Shown here in pieces: positions 63,217 to 64,000 of a DNA stretch of 64,000 nucleotides. The DNA is taken from the NCBI RefSeq assembly GCF_023699475.1, contig NZ_JALXFV010000008.1, positions 382,475-446,474 on the forward strand, read 5' to 3'. A model generated the notes under the pieces. It did not search any database. It saw only the letters and a list, made by a program, of their open reading frames with translations, and was not told the origin of the DNA. Within the stretch, counting starts at the first letter, position 1. Each line of letters starts with the position of its first letter. This DNA is from Halomarina rubra (GTDB lineage Archaea; Halobacteriota; Halobacteria; Halobacteriales; Haloarculaceae). Both the position numbers and the translations under genes were made by a program.

Positions 63217-63363
63217 TCGTCCGGAGGTTGTGTGCGGCTCTACATAACCTTTGCCACGGCGTGACACGAAAGGCAACAATTGCGGAGCGTTCGGCGGTGC
63301 CGGGTGTCGGGCGGAGATAGGCTCAGGCGTCCGAACGCGGGCTGGAAGGGCTCGAGAGGCGGG

Positions 63364-63606
63364 CTATTCGTGGGCGGCGTCCCACTCCTCTGCCTTGTGG
63401 AGGTTCGCACATCGGTTGCACTGGATGCGACCCATCGAGTCGACGGCGGTGTCGAGCGTCTCGCAGTTCGAGCAGGCGAACCCCCAGCGGCGCTCGCGGT
63501 CGTCGGTGACGTAGACGACGAAGAAGGGACCTTTCGAACCGCGTTCGGCCTCGTCGCGGGCGACGTACAGCGTCCGTCCCTCGTGGGTGCGGGCGTCCAG
63601 GCTCAT
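63364..63606 (-). CDS. DUF5816 zinc-ribbon protein (80 aa)
   Basis: Starts at ATG 63606. GSKGPFFVVYVTDDRERRWG followed by CSNC (residues ~45-48) and CNRC (~63-66) and the ending EEWDAAHE match the haloarchaeal DUF5816 family. Presumably zinc-binding; function unknown. It is divergent from the 5'-nucleotidase-like gene with 75 bases between. Confidence 0.85.
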   Translation of the reverse strand: MSLDARTHEGRTLYVARDEAERGSKGPFFVVYVTDDRERRWGFACSNCETLDTAVDSMGRIQCNRCANLHKAEEWDAAHE

Positions 63607-63681
63607 ACGTGCGACTGGTCGCACGCCGGTAAATGCTCCGCGGTCGATGCGTTCTTGCGAGCGCGGGTCGTCGCCCGGGGT

Positions 63682-64000
63682 GTGTCTCCCCGGCTACTCC
63701 ACTACTCCGACATCGAGGGGGTGTACGACGACCCCGACCGTCTCGCCCGGCTCGCCGGCTGTCTCGACGCCCACCGCGACGACGCGACGCTCGTCGTCGG
63801 GACGGGCGACAACACCGCCCCGGGCGTCCTCTCGCTGGTCTCGGAGGGCCGACAGGCGCTCGCCTTCTTCGAGCGCGTCCGGCCCGACGCCGACACGCTC
63901 GGCAACCACGACTTCGACTACGGTCTCGACGCGACGCGCCACCTCGTGCGCGAGTCCCCCCAGCAGTGGGTGAGCGCGAACGTCCGGACCGCCGACGACG
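63682..64000 (+). CDS. 5'-nucleotidase/metallophosphatase, N-terminal part (cut by window end)
   Basis: The first 106 codons from GTG 63682 are inside the window. They contain the calcineurin-type metallophosphatase motifs LLHYSDIE (Asp metal ligand), VVGTGDNTAPGVLSLV and LGNHDFDYGLDATRHLV (Asn-His-Asp-x-Asp). No signal peptide precedes them, so it seems a cytoplasmic form of the UshA-like bifunctional enzyme. GTG 63682 fits the family start (SPRLLHYSD). Confidence 0.88.
   Translation, partial: MSPRLLHYSDIEGVYDDPDRLARLAGCLDAHRDDATLVVGTGDNTAPGVLSLVSEGRQALAFFERVRPDADTLGNHDFDYGLDATRHLVRESPQQWVSANVRTADD

Overview
The window is chromosomal DNA of a halophilic archaeon (class Halobacteria). The basis is very high GC, strongly acidic predicted proteins, TATA-type promoters about 25-33 bases ahead of start codons with almost no leader, frequent GTG starts, a haloarchaeal gas-vesicle cluster, a PGF-CTERM surface protein, ribosomal protein S17e, HTH_10 (Bat-type) regulators, CofD and a haloarchaeal-type propionyl-CoA carboxylase with its small third subunit. 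Genus cannot be fixed from the sequence alone.

Layout. 1-12.5 kb: cobalamin adenosyltransferase, tRNA-Val(CAC), a large secreted PPC-domain surface protein, ferredoxin, cytochrome P450, sucC-sucD, a small membrane gene next to a frameshifted relative, the first copy of a two-gene membrane-protein module, and a quinone oxidoreductase. 12.5-17.5 kb: sodium-coupled transporter, YjbQ-type protein, uracil-DNA-glycosylase-like protein and an HTH_10 regulator. 17.6-24.2 kb: a biotin-enzyme locus (pccB, pccX, pccA, birA) interleaved with MOSC, glycerophosphodiesterase and NifU-like genes. 24.2-27.8 kb: an amidohydrolase abutting two tandem HD-domain phosphohydrolase paralogues. 27.8-31.6 kb: a secreted protein made largely of 11-residue repeats, a regulator and two genes resembling the actinobacterial DUF6230/DUF6114 pair. 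32.2-35.6 kb: a tightly overlapping four-gene operon starting with cofD (F420 biosynthesis), followed by a TIM-barrel protein, a CitG-like protein and a DUF447 protein.

35.6-40.2 kb: a compact gas-vesicle cluster. gvpA-gvpO are transcribed leftward and gvpF-G-[unknown]-J-K-L-M rightward from a shared 146-base divergent promoter region that carries a perfect 10-base inverted repeat. It holds exactly the eight genes reported as the minimal set for Halobacterium vesicles plus one unrecognised gene in the gvpH/gvpI position. gvpC, gvpN, gvpD and gvpE are absent from the window.

40.6-64 kb: S17e, a MATE transporter, aspartate-semialdehyde dehydrogenase, glyoxalase-like protein, a 1061-residue FAD/Fe-S oxidoreductase fusion, two related winged-helix regulators, a GT87-like membrane protein, D-2-hydroxyacid dehydrogenase, a geranylgeranyl-reductase-like flavoprotein, a series of perfect hairpins in a 525-base gene-free stretch, a membrane-tethered regulator, hisD, an IscA-type carrier, a double UspA protein, creatininase-family protein, dodecin, the second copy of the two-gene membrane module, and the start of a 5'-nucleotidase-like gene cut by the window end. 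The least explained parts are the 11-mer repeat protein with the DUF6230/6114-like pair, the cofD operon, the unknown gas-vesicle gene, and the HD/HD/amidohydrolase cluster.
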